From assembly GCA_037442365.1 (NCBI GenBank), contig JBBIQK010000001.1, forward strand, positions 1 through 64,000: a DNA stretch of 64,000 nt. Direction: 5' to 3'. Source of the stretch: GBS-DC sp037442365 (GTDB lineage Bacteria > Armatimonadota > Fimbriimonadia > Fimbriimonadales > GBS-DC). Below the pieces are notes generated by a model, which made no database searches, was not told the DNA's origin, and was given only the letters and a program-made list of their open reading frames with translations. Below, one piece after another: positions 17,124 through 26,251 of the stretch (positions within the stretch are counted from its first letter, which is position 1; each line of letters opens with the position of its first letter). Both the position numbers and the translations under genes were made by a program.

Positions 17124-17248
17124 AGTCCTCGCTTGGCTGTTGCACATGTCAACTGCGGGAATTATCCAGAGTTGGGCTAACTTCCGCGAACGAGAGTGGA
17201 TACACCTGCTCTGTTGCAAGGATAGTGCGTAGGCATGTTGCGCCCCCC

Positions 17249-17288
17249 TCCTTAAGGTTCCTCCTGCGCGCAGGGGGAACCTTAAGGA
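17249..17288. repeat. 40-nt near-perfect hairpin between the CRISPR operon and eno
   Basis: CCTTAAGGTTCC at 17250-17261 pairs with GGAACCTTAAGG at 17276-17287. The interior CCTGCGCGCAGG is itself self-complementary, so the stem is almost uninterrupted. No T-tract follows on the plus strand, so it is not a classical terminator. It lies 125 bases past the last CRISPR-operon gene and ~90 before eno. Confidence 0.75.
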
Positions 17289-17351
17289 ACTCTGCCGCGC
17301 CGATTGGTATAGGCATCCACACACCCCCCCCTGCTCACACACCACACTCGG

Positions 17352-17357
17352 TATAAT
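17352..17357 (+). promoter_or_regulatory. -10 (TATAAT) of eno
   Basis: GGTATAAT lies 13 bases before the first ATG and 19 before the second. Transcription from it would give a very short leader that still includes the AGGAG site used for the ATG at 17377. Confidence 0.6.
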
Positions 17358-17376
17358 TGCCCGCAGGAGCATGGCG

Positions 17377-18663
17377 ATGACGACGATAGACCAGATTACA
17401 GCACGGATGATTCTCGATTCGCGGGGCAACCCGACCGTTGAAGTGGATGTCTTTCTGGAGGATGGTTCGTTTGGACGGGCGGCGGTGCCTTCAGGCGCGT
17501 CGACGGGCGCACACGAGGCGCTGGAGCTGCGCGACGGGGACTCGGACTACTATCTGGGCAGGGGCGTCGAGCAGGCGATCGAGAACATTCACGAGCGGAT
17601 TGCGCCTGCGCTGGAGGGGATGGACGCCCTGGAGCAGCGCGCCATCGACGAGACGATGATTGCGCTGGATGGTACCGAGAACAAATCGGAACTCGGCGCG
17701 AACGCGATTCTGGGCGTTTCGATGGCGGTCGCGGCGGCGGCGGCGGAATCGTGCGGACTGCCCCTCTATCGCTATCTCGGCGGGGTGAACGCGCATGTGC
17801 TGCCCGTGCCGCTGATGAATGTGCTGAACGGGGGCAAGCACGCGGAGGGCGGCGCGGACTTTCAGGAGTTTATGATTGTGCCGCTGGGCGCAGGCTCGTT
17901 TTCGGAAGCCCTGCGCTGGGGCGTGGAGGTGTACCATCACCTCAAGCGCGTGGTTCACGAAGAGGGCTACGGCACAGCCGTCGGCGACGAGGGCGGCTTC
18001 GCCCCGCCCGTGACCAGCGTGAAGCGCGCGCTGGATCTGCTGATGCGCGCCATCGGACAGGCGGGCTATCAAGCGGGCAGCCAGATTGCGCTCGCCCTCG
18101 ATGTCGCCGCGACCGAACTCTACAAAAGCGGCTACTACATCCTCCGCGCCGAAGAGCGCACACTGGATCGCGAGCAGATGGTGCGCCTCTACGAGGAACT
18201 CGTGCGCGAGTATCCCATCGTCTCGATTGAGGACGGGCTGGCGGAAGACGACTGGGACGGCTGGCGCATGCTCACGCAGGCGATCGGGACGCGCGTGCAG
18301 CTGGTCGGCGACGATTTGTTCGTGACCAATCCCGACCGCCTCACGCAGGGCATCCAGCAGGGCTGCGGCAACAGCATCCTGATCAAGCTCAACCAGATTG
18401 GCACGCTCACCGAGACGCTGGACGCCATCCTGCTGGCGCACCGCAACGGCTTCAGCACGATCATCTCCCATCGCTCGGGCGAGACGGAAGACACCTTCAT
18501 CGCGGATCTAGCGGTGGCGACCAGCGCCGGGCAAATCAAGACGGGCGCGCCCGCACGCAGCGAACGCACCGCCAAATACAACCGCCTGCTGCGCATCGAA
18601 GAGGAACTCGACGAGAGCGCGGTCTATGCGGGCAAAATGGCGTTCGGACTGTACGGAGAGTAG
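17377..18663 (+). CDS. eno: Enolase
   Basis: A 428-residue glycolytic enzyme that converts 2-phosphoglycerate to phosphoenolpyruvate in the cytoplasm. Signature blocks are present: DSRGNPTVEVDV, SGASTG, GDEGGFAPP, SIEDGLAEDDWDGW, LVGDDLFVTNP, the active-site Lys region LIKLNQIGT and SHRSGETED. Length is normal for bacteria. ATGs at 17371 and 17377 are both possible; AGGAG is seven bases from the second and only one from the first, so the second is preferred. It is followed three bases later by pyk, an apparent two-gene lower-glycolysis operon. Confidence 0.97.
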   Translation: MTTIDQITARMILDSRGNPTVEVDVFLEDGSFGRAAVPSGASTGAHEALELRDGDSDYYLGRGVEQAIENIHERIAPALEGMDALEQRAIDETMIALDGTENKSELGANAILGVSMAVAAAAAESCGLPLYRYLGGVNAHVLPVPLMNVLNGGKHAEGGADFQEFMIVPLGAGSFSEALRWGVEVYHHLKRVVHEEGYGTAVGDEGGFAPPVTSVKRALDLLMRAIGQAGYQAGSQIALALDVAATELYKSGYYILRAEERTLDREQMVRLYEELVREYPIVSIEDGLAEDDWDGWRMLTQAIGTRVQLVGDDLFVTNPDRLTQGIQQGCGNSILIKLNQIGTLTETLDAILLAHRNGFSTIISHRSGETEDTFIADLAVATSAGQIKTGAPARSERTAKYNRLLRIEEELDESAVYAGKMAFGLYGE

Positions 18664-18666
18664 CCT

Positions 18667-20076
18667 ATGCGACGCACAAAGATTATCGCCACGCTCGGAC
18701 CTGCCATCGACTCCGCCGAGAAACTCTACGAGCTGGTCGAGGCGGGCGCGAACCTCTTTCGCATCAACTCCGCGCACGGCGACTGGGACACCCGTCGCCG
18801 ATGGATCGAATGGGTGCGAGACGCCGAGCAGACCTACAAAACCCCGCTCGGCGTTTTGTTAGACCTCGCGGGACCGAAGATTCGTATCGGCAGTCTGCGT
18901 GCGCCGCTGGAACTGCGCGAGGGCGAGCAGGCGGCGTTTGCCCTGAGCGACCAGCAGTCCGATTCGGCGATTCCGCTGCCGGTGGCGGAGGTGTTCCGCG
19001 CGGCGCGTGTGGGCGACCGATTGCTGCTGGACGACGGCGCGATTGAGCTGCAGATTACGCGCGTGGACACGGAGCGACTGGAGGCGACCGTGCTGGAGGG
19101 CGGCGAACTGCGCTCGCACAAGGGCGTGACGCTCCCCCACCGCACGCTCGCGCTGCCCTCGATGACGCCCAGAGACCGCGACGACCTGCTGGAGGGCATC
19201 CGCGCCGGGGTGGACTGGATTGCCCTCTCGTTCGTGCGTTCCGTGACCGATGTGATGAACCTGCAGGCGCTTATCCGCGAGCATGGCGCGAACCTGCCTG
19301 TGATTGCCAAAATCGAGCAGCCCGCCGCACTCGACGATCTGGAGCCGATTGTGGAGGTGGCGGACGGGATTATGGTCGCGCGGGGCGATCTGGGCGTGCA
19401 GGTAGACCTCGCGGAAGTGCCCATCCTGCAGAAGCAGATTATCCACCTGTGCAATCAGCATGCCAAGCCGGTGATTACGGCGACGCAGATGCTGGAGAGC
19501 ATGATTCGCGAGGGGCGTCCCACACGCGCGGAGGCGACCGATGTGGCGAACGCCGTGCTGGACGGCACGGACGCGCTGATGCTCTCGGGCGAGACGGCGG
19601 TCGGCGCGTACCCGACGCAGGCGGTGCGCTGGATGGCGCGGATTGCAGAGGTGGCGGAGGAGCATCTGGAGTTTTTGCAGTTGGGCGAGCTGGACGCGCA
19701 CACGGCGGGCAACGCGACGGTCGCCGTCGCCCGCGCCGCGTGTACCGTTGCGCAGATGGTCGGCGCAAAAGCCATCCTCACGCCCACCAGCTCGGGCGGC
19801 ACGCCGCGCTGGGTGTCGCATTTTCGCCCCTACCAGCCGATACTCGCACTGACCGACAACGCCCCCCTCTGGCGGCGATTGACGCTGCTGTGGGGCGTCG
19901 CGCCGCTTCTCATCCCGCGCGCGAACACCACCGACGAGATGACCACGCAGGCGATGATTGCCGCGCGGCAGACGCGCCTGGTGAAAGGGGGCGATCGCGT
20001 GGTGCTGACGGCGGGCGTGCCCGTGAATGTGCCGGGCAACACGAACATGATTCAGGTGCTGACGGTGGAGCGGTAG
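18667..20076 (+). CDS. pyk: Pyruvate kinase
   Basis: A 469-residue enzyme catalysing PEP + ADP to pyruvate + ATP. Present are the N-terminal TKIIATLGPA, the B-domain, KIEQPAAL with the catalytic Lys, VARGDLGVQ, ATQMLESM, and EATDVANAVLDGTDALML. The C-terminal domain ends in PGNTNMIQVL. Length is typical of single-domain-C bacterial pyruvate kinases, without the extra PEP-utilising domain. It lies directly downstream of eno, and its stop is one base from the end of the convergent rpoN gene. Confidence 0.97.
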   Translation: MRRTKIIATLGPAIDSAEKLYELVEAGANLFRINSAHGDWDTRRRWIEWVRDAEQTYKTPLGVLLDLAGPKIRIGSLRAPLELREGEQAAFALSDQQSDSAIPLPVAEVFRAARVGDRLLLDDGAIELQITRVDTERLEATVLEGGELRSHKGVTLPHRTLALPSMTPRDRDDLLEGIRAGVDWIALSFVRSVTDVMNLQALIREHGANLPVIAKIEQPAALDDLEPIVEVADGIMVARGDLGVQVDLAEVPILQKQIIHLCNQHAKPVITATQMLESMIREGRPTRAEATDVANAVLDGTDALMLSGETAVGAYPTQAVRWMARIAEVAEEHLEFLQLGELDAHTAGNATVAVARAACTVAQMVGAKAILTPTSSGGTPRWVSHFRPYQPILALTDNAPLWRRLTLLWGVAPLLIPRANTTDEMTTQAMIAARQTRLVKGGDRVVLTAGVPVNVPGNTNMIQVLTVER

Positions 20077-20077
20077 C

Positions 20078-21466
20078 TCAGCCGACCAGCCGCTGCCGCT
20101 CGCGCCAGTGCGACGAGAGGATGTTGTGCCGCTGGCGGTACTTGGCGACGGTGCGCCGCGCGACCTCGATGCCCATCTCCGCCAGCTTCTCGGCGATTTC
20201 GGCGTCAGTGAGTCGCGCGCCCGCGCCTTCGTGCGCCTCCAGAATCTGCTGAATCAGCATCGCCGTGCGGTAGGAGGCGTCGAAGAAAATCTCCAGTGGC
20301 ACGACCATCCCGCTGGGCAGCTGGAGCCGTTTGTTGCGCACCGCGCGCCCGACGGTCGAACGATGTAAGCCCGTCGCGTCGGCGATTTCCACGCGCGTCA
20401 TCGGCTGTAAAAAGCGCGCGTCGCTGGTCATCAGGAAGCCGTACTGACGCTGCGCGATTACTTCCATAATGCGCTTGAGGGTCTGGTAGCGTTGCTGGAG
20501 CGCCTGCAGGAAGATACGCGCACGCCCCAGATAGTGCTGGATGTGTTCGCGCTCGTCGTCGGCGCAGCGCAGCTCGCCGCGCGTGAGCCGTATCGCTTGC
20601 TCCAGATAGGCGGGACTCAGTCGAAGCGCGTCGGCGTGCGCCCCGCCAATCTCGATGCGCAGCCCGCTCTGGGACGCGCGCACGATGATGTCAGGCTCCT
20701 GCGGCGCGACTGGCTCATACAGCGCCTCGGACGCCTCCAGCTCCCACGCAGGGTACGGGCGCAACTCGCTCCGAATGAACCGCTTAACCGCATCGATGGC
20801 TTCCGCACTGAGTTTCAGTTTGCGCTGGAGAGCGTCCCTGCGTCCGCTGGAAAACTCGTCCCAGCCTTTTTGCACCACTTTCTGCGTCCACTCGAGGACT
20901 TCGTCGTCGGGCAGGGGGGGAATCGCGCGCAGCTGGAGCAGCAGGCATTCGCGCAGGTCGCGTGCGCCCACCCCAGGCGGGTCGCATGCCTGCAACTGCT
21001 CCAGCACATACTCCACCTGCTCCAGCGGCGCGTTCAGAAAAAGCGCCGCCTCTTCCACCACATCAGCGCGCAGATAGCCGCGGATATCGAGCGATTCGAC
21101 CAGATGCTCGGCGATTGGCAGCAGTGCAGGTTCGATCATCAGGCGCAACTGTCCCGCCACATGCGCTTTCAGGTCCATCGGGGGCGTCGCCAGGCGCAGT
21201 TCGAGCCACTCGTCGAGGTCGCCCTCGTCGCTGAGCGCGCCGTATTCTGCATCCAGCGACAGCATGGGCGGTGCAGGCGTTAAAACGCGCACCCGCTCCT
21301 CATCGGTCGCTTCGAGGGCAGGGTTTTCCTCCAACTCCTGCTCGATGAGTTTGAGGAGTTCCTCGGAGTTGAGTGTAAGCATCCGCGCCAGCATCTTCAA
21401 GCCCAGACTGGCTTGCGGCGCGGCTTTGACCTCGACGCGCGTCTGTGTTCGCACTCGACTCATCAT
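20078..21466 (-). CDS. rpoN: RNA polymerase sigma-54 factor
   Basis: A 462-residue sigma-54. Region I is glutamine/leucine-rich (ASLGLKMLARMLTLNSEELL...), followed by an acidic linker, the core-binding domain, the helix-turn-helix (RVEIADATGLHRSTVGRAVR) and the invariant RpoN box ARRTVAKYR near the C-terminus. It directs transcription from -24/-12 promoters together with AAA+ activators; none is encoded in this window. Adjacent ATGs at 21466 and 21463 follow AAAGG. An N-terminal extension of the open frame has no homology and is dropped. Confidence 0.95.
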   Translation of the reverse strand: MMSRVRTQTRVEVKAAPQASLGLKMLARMLTLNSEELLKLIEQELEENPALEATDEERVRVLTPAPPMLSLDAEYGALSDEGDLDEWLELRLATPPMDLKAHVAGQLRLMIEPALLPIAEHLVESLDIRGYLRADVVEEAALFLNAPLEQVEYVLEQLQACDPPGVGARDLRECLLLQLRAIPPLPDDEVLEWTQKVVQKGWDEFSSGRRDALQRKLKLSAEAIDAVKRFIRSELRPYPAWELEASEALYEPVAPQEPDIIVRASQSGLRIEIGGAHADALRLSPAYLEQAIRLTRGELRCADDEREHIQHYLGRARIFLQALQQRYQTLKRIMEVIAQRQYGFLMTSDARFLQPMTRVEIADATGLHRSTVGRAVRNKRLQLPSGMVVPLEIFFDASYRTAMLIQQILEAHEGAGARLTDAEIAEKLAEMGIEVARRTVAKYRQRHNILSSHWRERQRLVG

Positions 21467-21519
21467 GGCTTTGACCCTTTGTTGTATGTAAGAGTTCCCC
21501 CCTCGCGTGAATTTTCCTA

Positions 21520-22899
21520 TCAGGCGACTTTGAGCAGCAGGCGGTAGCTCCACGCCTCCACGCGGTTGCGCCCGTTCTGTTTTGCCTGATAGAGCGCCTG
21601 ATCCGCCGCTTCGATAAGCTCCTGGCGCGTCTCCATGTCGGGGCGGACGCACGCCACGCCGAAGCTGCCCGTGACGGGGCGCAGCCCCCACTCGGCAGAC
21701 TCGATCGCCTGGCGCAATCGCTCGGCGACGGCAATCGCGCTCTCCAGATCGGCGCGGGGCAGCACAATCACGAACTCCTCGCCGCCGTAGCGCGCTGCTA
21801 AGTCGCCGTCGCGTACCCTCTCGGACAGTATCCGCGCTACCCGACGCAGCACCTCGTCGCCCGCCTGATGCCCGTAGGCGTCGTTATACTGCTTGAAATG
21901 GTCGACATCCATCAAAATCAGCGCCAGCGGCTGCTTGTTGCGCATGGCAACCTGGAACTGCTCTTCCAGATAGTCCTGGAACGCGCGATGGTTGTGGAGC
22001 CCCGTCAAACCGTCTGTGACCGCAAGGTTTTGCAACTTCTGATTGAGCGCCTTGAGCTGGTTTTCGTACTCGACGCGATAGGTCACATCGACCACCGCCA
22101 CGATTGCGCCCACCACTTCGCGCTGGGGGTTATGGATGGGGAACACGTTTCGTATCACATAGTGCAGATTGCCTTGTGAGTCGTAATCCTCAGATTCGAT
22201 GCCAGTAATGATACTTCCCTGCATCACGCGCTGGAGGATGTCATGGAGGCTCGAGGCGATTGCCCCACGAAAAACTTTCGCGTAGAAAGGCTGGAAGAGT
22301 ACCTCCTCTTTAGTGTATCCATAGAGTTGTTGCGCCGCGAAGTTCCACTCGTGGATGCTACCCTCTAAATCTACGGTGAAGCACGCGATAGGCACATTTT
22401 CGAACAGCTCGGAGAAGCGGCGATTGGCGTGCTCAATCATTCGATACGACTGCTGAAGCTGTTCGTTCTGGCTGCTCAGCTCGTCGTTGAGGTCTTGAAG
22501 CTGTTGCTTTTGGGTGCGCAGGTCGGCTTCTGTGTTGAGAATACGCTCGGCGACGCGCAGGTTCGCCTGCAGTTCCGCAAGATCCAGTGGTTTACTCAGA
22601 AAAGCGTCCGCGCCCGCCTCCAGCGCCTGCAGCTTGTCCTCTTTCTGCCCGCGCGCCGTCAGCATCATCAGATAGGTATAGGGTTCTGTGGCGCGCTGGC
22701 GAATCGCACGACACAGGTCGACGCCGTTCATCTGGGGCATCTCCCAGTCGGTAATCACTATCGGCGCGGGCGACTGTCGATACAGCTCCCACGCCTGCGC
22801 ACCGTCCGGGGCAGTGATGACCTCATAGCCCAGCTGCTGGAGGTTGCGCTCCAACAACTTCCGCGCCACCACGCTGTCCTCTGCAATTAGCACTCGCAT
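21520..22899 (-). CDS. Response regulator-PAS-GGDEF diguanylate cyclase
   Basis: A 459-residue signalling protein. Residues 1-120 form a receiver domain (LIAEDS, the phosphoacceptor in ITDWEMP, and the SKP lysine). A coiled coil and a PAS domain (FSELFENVPIACFTVDLEG...) follow, then a C-terminal GGDEF domain with an intact YGGEEF active site. An RxxD inhibitory site (RDGD) sits exactly five residues upstream, so feedback inhibition by c-di-GMP is expected. The protein should make c-di-GMP when phosphorylated. The start at 22899 coincides with the MRVLIAED receiver start. No cognate kinase is adjacent. Confidence 0.9.
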   Translation of the reverse strand: MRVLIAEDSVVARKLLERNLQQLGYEVITAPDGAQAWELYRQSPAPIVITDWEMPQMNGVDLCRAIRQRATEPYTYLMMLTARGQKEDKLQALEAGADAFLSKPLDLAELQANLRVAERILNTEADLRTQKQQLQDLNDELSSQNEQLQQSYRMIEHANRRFSELFENVPIACFTVDLEGSIHEWNFAAQQLYGYTKEEVLFQPFYAKVFRGAIASSLHDILQRVMQGSIITGIESEDYDSQGNLHYVIRNVFPIHNPQREVVGAIVAVVDVTYRVEYENQLKALNQKLQNLAVTDGLTGLHNHRAFQDYLEEQFQVAMRNKQPLALILMDVDHFKQYNDAYGHQAGDEVLRRVARILSERVRDGDLAARYGGEEFVIVLPRADLESAIAVAERLRQAIESAEWGLRPVTGSFGVACVRPDMETRQELIEAADQALYQAKQNGRNRVEAWSYRLLLKVA

Positions 22900-22943
22900 A
22901 GCATCACCCTGCGTCCGCACATGGGTTATTCCACACTCTGCGC

Positions 22944-24308
22944 CTATTTCCCGATGCAGAAGTCGCGGAAGATGCGATGGACAAGCGTTTCGTCTGCCGT
23001 GTCGCCTGTGATGGCGCCGAGCGCAAGCCACGCGCTGCGCAGATCCACCGCAATCAGGTCGGGCGGGTAGCCCTGCACAAGCGCCGTATGCGCGCTTTCG
23101 AGGGCGCGGCGGGCGTCTTCAACCGCCTGAATGTGTCGCTGGTGGGTCAGCGCGGGCGTCTCCTCGCCGATGCGCTGCAACTCCAGCGCGGTCAGGATTG
23201 CTTTCTTCAGCGTGTCCAGCCCTTCGCCCGTCCACGCAGAAATCAGCACGCTGTCAGGGAACGCCTGCAGGGCGCGCTGGCGTTGCGGGGGCGCCGCGTG
23301 GTCGGTCTTATTGCCCGCCAGCACACGGGGCGTGTGCGCGGGCAGCGTCTCCAGCAGGGCGCGGTCGGCGTCCCAGTCGGGCGCGGTCAGGTCGTATACA
23401 AACAGAATCAAGTCGGCGCGTTCGGCGGCGCGCCGGGCGCGCTCAATGCCAATCCGCTCCACCACATCCGCGCTTTCGCGCAAGCCCGCCGTGTCCAGAA
23501 TCACGATGGGTACACCCCCAATGAGCAGGCTCTCCTCCAGCGTGTCGCGCGTGGTACCGGGAATGTCGGTAATGATGGCGCGCTCCTCGCCCAGCAGCGC
23601 GTTCAAAAGCGACGATTTACCCACATTCGGGCGTCCGACGATGGCGACACGCGCCCCCTCGCGCAGGATTCGCCCCCCGCGCGCGTCCTGCAGGAGCGAC
23701 TCCAGTCGCTGGAGCAGCCGCTCCAGCGCAGGCGCAAGCGCGTCGACGTCCAGCTCGCCCAGCTCCTCAGAGAAGTCGATATGCGCCTCCACCATCGCCA
23801 ACAGGCGCAGGAGTTCCTCGCCGAGCGCGTGTACCTGTTTGGAGAGCGCGCCTTCGTGCAGGGCGAGCGCACTGCGCAGTTGCGCCTCCGAACGCGCCCG
23901 CACGAGGTCGACGACCGCTTCCGCCTGCGCCAGATCGAGTTTGCCGTTCAGAAACGCACGCAGGGTAAACTCGCCCGGCTCCGCAGGACGCGCGCCCTCG
24001 CGCCAGACCAGCGCCAGCACGCGCCGCAACAGGTAGGGACTGCCATGACAGTGGAACTCCACCACATCCTCGCCGGTATAGCTGCGCGGCGCGCGGAAGG
24101 GCAGCAGCAGCGCGCGGTCGAGCGTCTCGCCTGTCGCGGGGTCAACAATCGCGCCGAAGCAGGCGCGATGACTCTGCAGCGGCGCGCGTCCCCGACGCCG
24201 AAACAGTCGCTCGGCAATCGGAAACGCCTCCGCCCCACTAACGCGCACAATCCCCACCCCACCTTCGCCCGGCGGGGTCGCAATCGCCGCGATGGTGTCC
24301 GCATGCAT
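22944..24308 (-). CDS. mnmE: tRNA modification GTPase MnmE
   Basis: A 454-residue GTPase which, with MnmG, adds the 5-carboxymethylaminomethyl group to wobble U34 of some tRNAs. The N-terminal tetrahydrofolate-binding domain begins DTIAAIATPPGEGGVGIVRVSG. The G domain has GRPNVGKSS, DIPGTTRD, DTAGLRE and GNKTD, and the protein ends in the catalytic CIGK. All hallmarks are intact. The start at 24308 follows a TACACT -10 by ten bases with no ribosome site. Confidence 0.96.
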   Translation of the reverse strand: MHADTIAAIATPPGEGGVGIVRVSGAEAFPIAERLFRRRGRAPLQSHRACFGAIVDPATGETLDRALLLPFRAPRSYTGEDVVEFHCHGSPYLLRRVLALVWREGARPAEPGEFTLRAFLNGKLDLAQAEAVVDLVRARSEAQLRSALALHEGALSKQVHALGEELLRLLAMVEAHIDFSEELGELDVDALAPALERLLQRLESLLQDARGGRILREGARVAIVGRPNVGKSSLLNALLGEERAIITDIPGTTRDTLEESLLIGGVPIVILDTAGLRESADVVERIGIERARRAAERADLILFVYDLTAPDWDADRALLETLPAHTPRVLAGNKTDHAAPPQRQRALQAFPDSVLISAWTGEGLDTLKKAILTALELQRIGEETPALTHQRHIQAVEDARRALESAHTALVQGYPPDLIAVDLRSAWLALGAITGDTADETLVHRIFRDFCIGK

Positions 24309-24318
24309 GGCAGAATCA

Positions 24319-24324
24319 AGTGTA
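24319..24324 (-). promoter_or_regulatory. -10 (TACACT) of mnmE
   Basis: GGTACACT on the minus strand, ten bases before the mnmE ATG, with no Shine-Dalgarno sequence between. The predicted mRNA has little or no leader. Confidence 0.5.
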
Positions 24325-24330
24325 CCTGCA

Positions 24331-24363
24331 AAAAAAGCGAGGTGAAGAGAGCATTCACCTCGC
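24331..24363 (-). terminator. Rho-independent terminator of the ferritin-like gene
   Basis: A perfect 10-bp stem (GCGAGGTGAA / TTCACCTCGC) with a 7-nt loop is followed on the minus strand by six T. It lies 30 bases past the stop of the minus-strand gene at 24394. Confidence 0.9.
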
Positions 24364-24393
24364 AAGTGAGGGGTGTGGTAGGCTATGTCGAAC

Positions 24394-25173
24394 CTACCCA
24401 TTCACGCCGCCGCGAGGGTTGGGCAGGTTCGGGGTGAAGGGACGAAATTCAATCGGGCGATTCACATCGTATCCCGCCTGCTGCGCCGCTTCGCGGTTGA
24501 TGAACGGGCGCAGCGCATTCACGGCGTCGGCGATAGAGCCTAACTGGTAGGTACGCGCGAAGGCGTTGTCGTTGGGTGGGTCAATTGGCTCCTGTTGCCC
24601 CGACAGCCCTCGAACGCGCGTGAGAGGTCCGCCGTCGGCAGGGTCTACTTCGGCGGCGACGACGCGGGCAACAGTACGATGGTCGCTCTCAATCGCCAGG
24701 ATCCGCGCGGCAGTGACCTTCAGTTCGGGAGTGGACAGATCGCGCACCCCGACCAGATACGCGGCGATGAACGCCTCTTCAAGCGTCACCAGCGTGTCCA
24801 GCGTAATCTGCGCATCGGTAAACATCCCCTGAGGGAAGTAGAAAGTGGTAATAGGCGAAGGGCGATTGTTGAGCGCGGACATCAGCAACTGATAGTGCGC
24901 CATCTCCACCTCGCGTGCGGCGCGGAAGTAGTTCTGGTCGAATGCGCTCAGGCGCTGGAAAAACGGCGACCGTTCGATGATGGTCGTATACATGGCGGTC
25001 GCCAGCGCTTCAGCAATCTGCGCCGCGCCCAGAATCTCCTCATCGCGGCTGGGCTGGCGCGTTGTGGTTGAACCGCCGCCCCCACAGCCACTCAGAACCA
25101 TGCTCCCAAACGCGGCGACGCCCAGTGCGCCCGCCATTCCAAGAAACTCACGCCGATTCACTGTTTTCTCCAT
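24394..25173 (-). CDS. Ferritin-like domain lipoprotein
   Basis: A 259-residue exported protein. The N-terminus has a twin-arginine-like NRREFLGMAG motif and a lipobox ending LSGC, so it is probably a folded, lipid-anchored envelope protein. The body is a four-helix ferritin-like domain of the desiccation-related/PF13668 type (EEILGAAQIAEALATAMYTT, AAREVEMAHYQLL, TLEEAFIAAYLVG, ILAIESDHRTVARV), with Glu and His residues in the positions expected for a di-iron site. Function of this family is poorly known. It is transcribed with its own terminator. Confidence 0.8.
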   Translation of the reverse strand: MEKTVNRREFLGMAGALGVAAFGSMVLSGCGGGGSTTTRQPSRDEEILGAAQIAEALATAMYTTIIERSPFFQRLSAFDQNYFRAAREVEMAHYQLLMSALNNRPSPITTFYFPQGMFTDAQITLDTLVTLEEAFIAAYLVGVRDLSTPELKVTAARILAIESDHRTVARVVAAEVDPADGGPLTRVRGLSGQQEPIDPPNDNAFARTYQLGSIADAVNALRPFINREAAQQAGYDVNRPIEFRPFTPNLPNPRGGVNG

Positions 25174-25200
25174 AGCGTTTGCCTCCGTAGCGGTAGCGGA

Positions 25201-25221
25201 CGGGGGCGCGACGCGCCCCCG
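25201..25221. terminator. GC-rich hairpin after the DUF4394 gene
   Basis: A 9-bp stem built on CGGGGGCG / CGCCCCCG with a three-base loop, located between two minus-strand genes. It lacks a T-tract, so it may only attenuate or stabilise the upstream message. Confidence 0.4.
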
Positions 25222-25235
25222 CTAGCAGAGGAGAG

Positions 25236-26147
25236 TTATTTGCGGCGTCGTCGGCGCGCCGCCAGAGCCGCCAGCCCCGCCGACAGCGCCATCAGGGACG
25301 CAGGCTCTGGCACGACCACTGCGATGTCGCGCACACGCAGCGCGACGCCGCCAATTGGACCGACGGGCATAATCATCCCCGTACCCAGGTCGATCTCGCC
25401 AAACCACGAGCGAAAGTCGCCCCGATCCATATCGATGACCGCCACATAGCCCATGTCATTGCCGTTGACCGTCAGAATATCGAAGCCCAGTACGGAGCTG
25501 ACATTCATACCCAGTGCGCCGACTGTCACCAGCCCGCCCGCGTTCGGTGGGTTCTGAATCACCAGTACATCCTGACGCGCGTCGATGTTGTAGAGAACGG
25601 TTGTCGTCGTGCCGTCGAAGTTATTGGTATACGCCGAGCCGACAATCCACGGTTGACGCCCGAAGTTGGGGTCGCCCGCGTTGTATTGAAGCGTCCCATC
25701 CACGCCGACAACCATCCCCGTATCGGGGTGCAAGCGCAGGTTCTGTCCGCTGTCGGATGTCAGGCGAATCCGATCCACCACAGGGTTGAAATCGAATCCA
25801 AACTCGACTCCCTGCAGTGCGGGCGAGAAGGGCATCCCGCTGCCCACCGTCATCGCCATCCCTGTCATGGGGTCGATTTTATAGATTCGATTCGAGCTGC
25901 CTAGCGCGTAGAGTTCGCCTGTTCGGGGGCGCACATCAAGCCCCAGAATCAGCTCGGACGGCTGCGCCAGCCCGGTAATCGGTCGGTTGCTCAAGAGTGC
26001 AGTCGGGTTGTTCGCCTCGAAAGTAATCAGGCGATTGTCCTCAGTGACGCCGTAGACCAACTGTGCGTGCGCGCTGACGATAAGCCCCGCAGTCAGCGCC
26101 AATCCCACCAGACAGGTTCCAAGAACCCTTTCGATTGTGTATCGCAT
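25236..26147 (-). CDS. DUF4394 protein with PEP-CTERM sorting signal
   Basis: A 303-residue secreted protein. A signal peptide (residues ~1-28, ending AHA) precedes a propeller-like DUF4394 domain with repeats such as VTEDNRLITFEANNP, LGLDVRPRTGELYALGSSN, FDFNPVVDRIRL and GVDGTLQYNAGD. The C-terminus is a full PEP-CTERM signal: VPEPASLMA, a hydrophobic helix, then five Arg and Lys. Exosortase/archaeosortase-type processing is expected, but no sortase gene is in the window. AGGAGG lies upstream of the ATG. Structural or surface role; no enzymatic residues seen. Confidence 0.85.
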   Translation of the reverse strand: MRYTIERVLGTCLVGLALTAGLIVSAHAQLVYGVTEDNRLITFEANNPTALLSNRPITGLAQPSELILGLDVRPRTGELYALGSSNRIYKIDPMTGMAMTVGSGMPFSPALQGVEFGFDFNPVVDRIRLTSDSGQNLRLHPDTGMVVGVDGTLQYNAGDPNFGRQPWIVGSAYTNNFDGTTTTVLYNIDARQDVLVIQNPPNAGGLVTVGALGMNVSSVLGFDILTVNGNDMGYVAVIDMDRGDFRSWFGEIDLGTGMIMPVGPIGGVALRVRDIAVVVPEPASLMALSAGLAALAARRRRRK

Positions 26148-26251
26148 TGCATACGCCTCCTGTAGTATGGTTGCACGCGATTGCGTACACCCACAGTATA
26201 CAAGGGGTATCTGAACCGCGAATGAACGGGGGATTATCGGCTTTTGAAAAA

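Noticed and set aside
17124..17376. Gap between CRISPR operon and eno inspected for a CRISPR array or tRNA
   Set aside because: Contains one hairpin and the eno promoter only; no direct repeats and no tRNA-like cloverleaf with a T-arm.
22977..24437. 486-codon plus-strand frame opposite mnmE
   Set aside because: Antisense of an unambiguous MnmE with all GTPase motifs; composition is a shadow.
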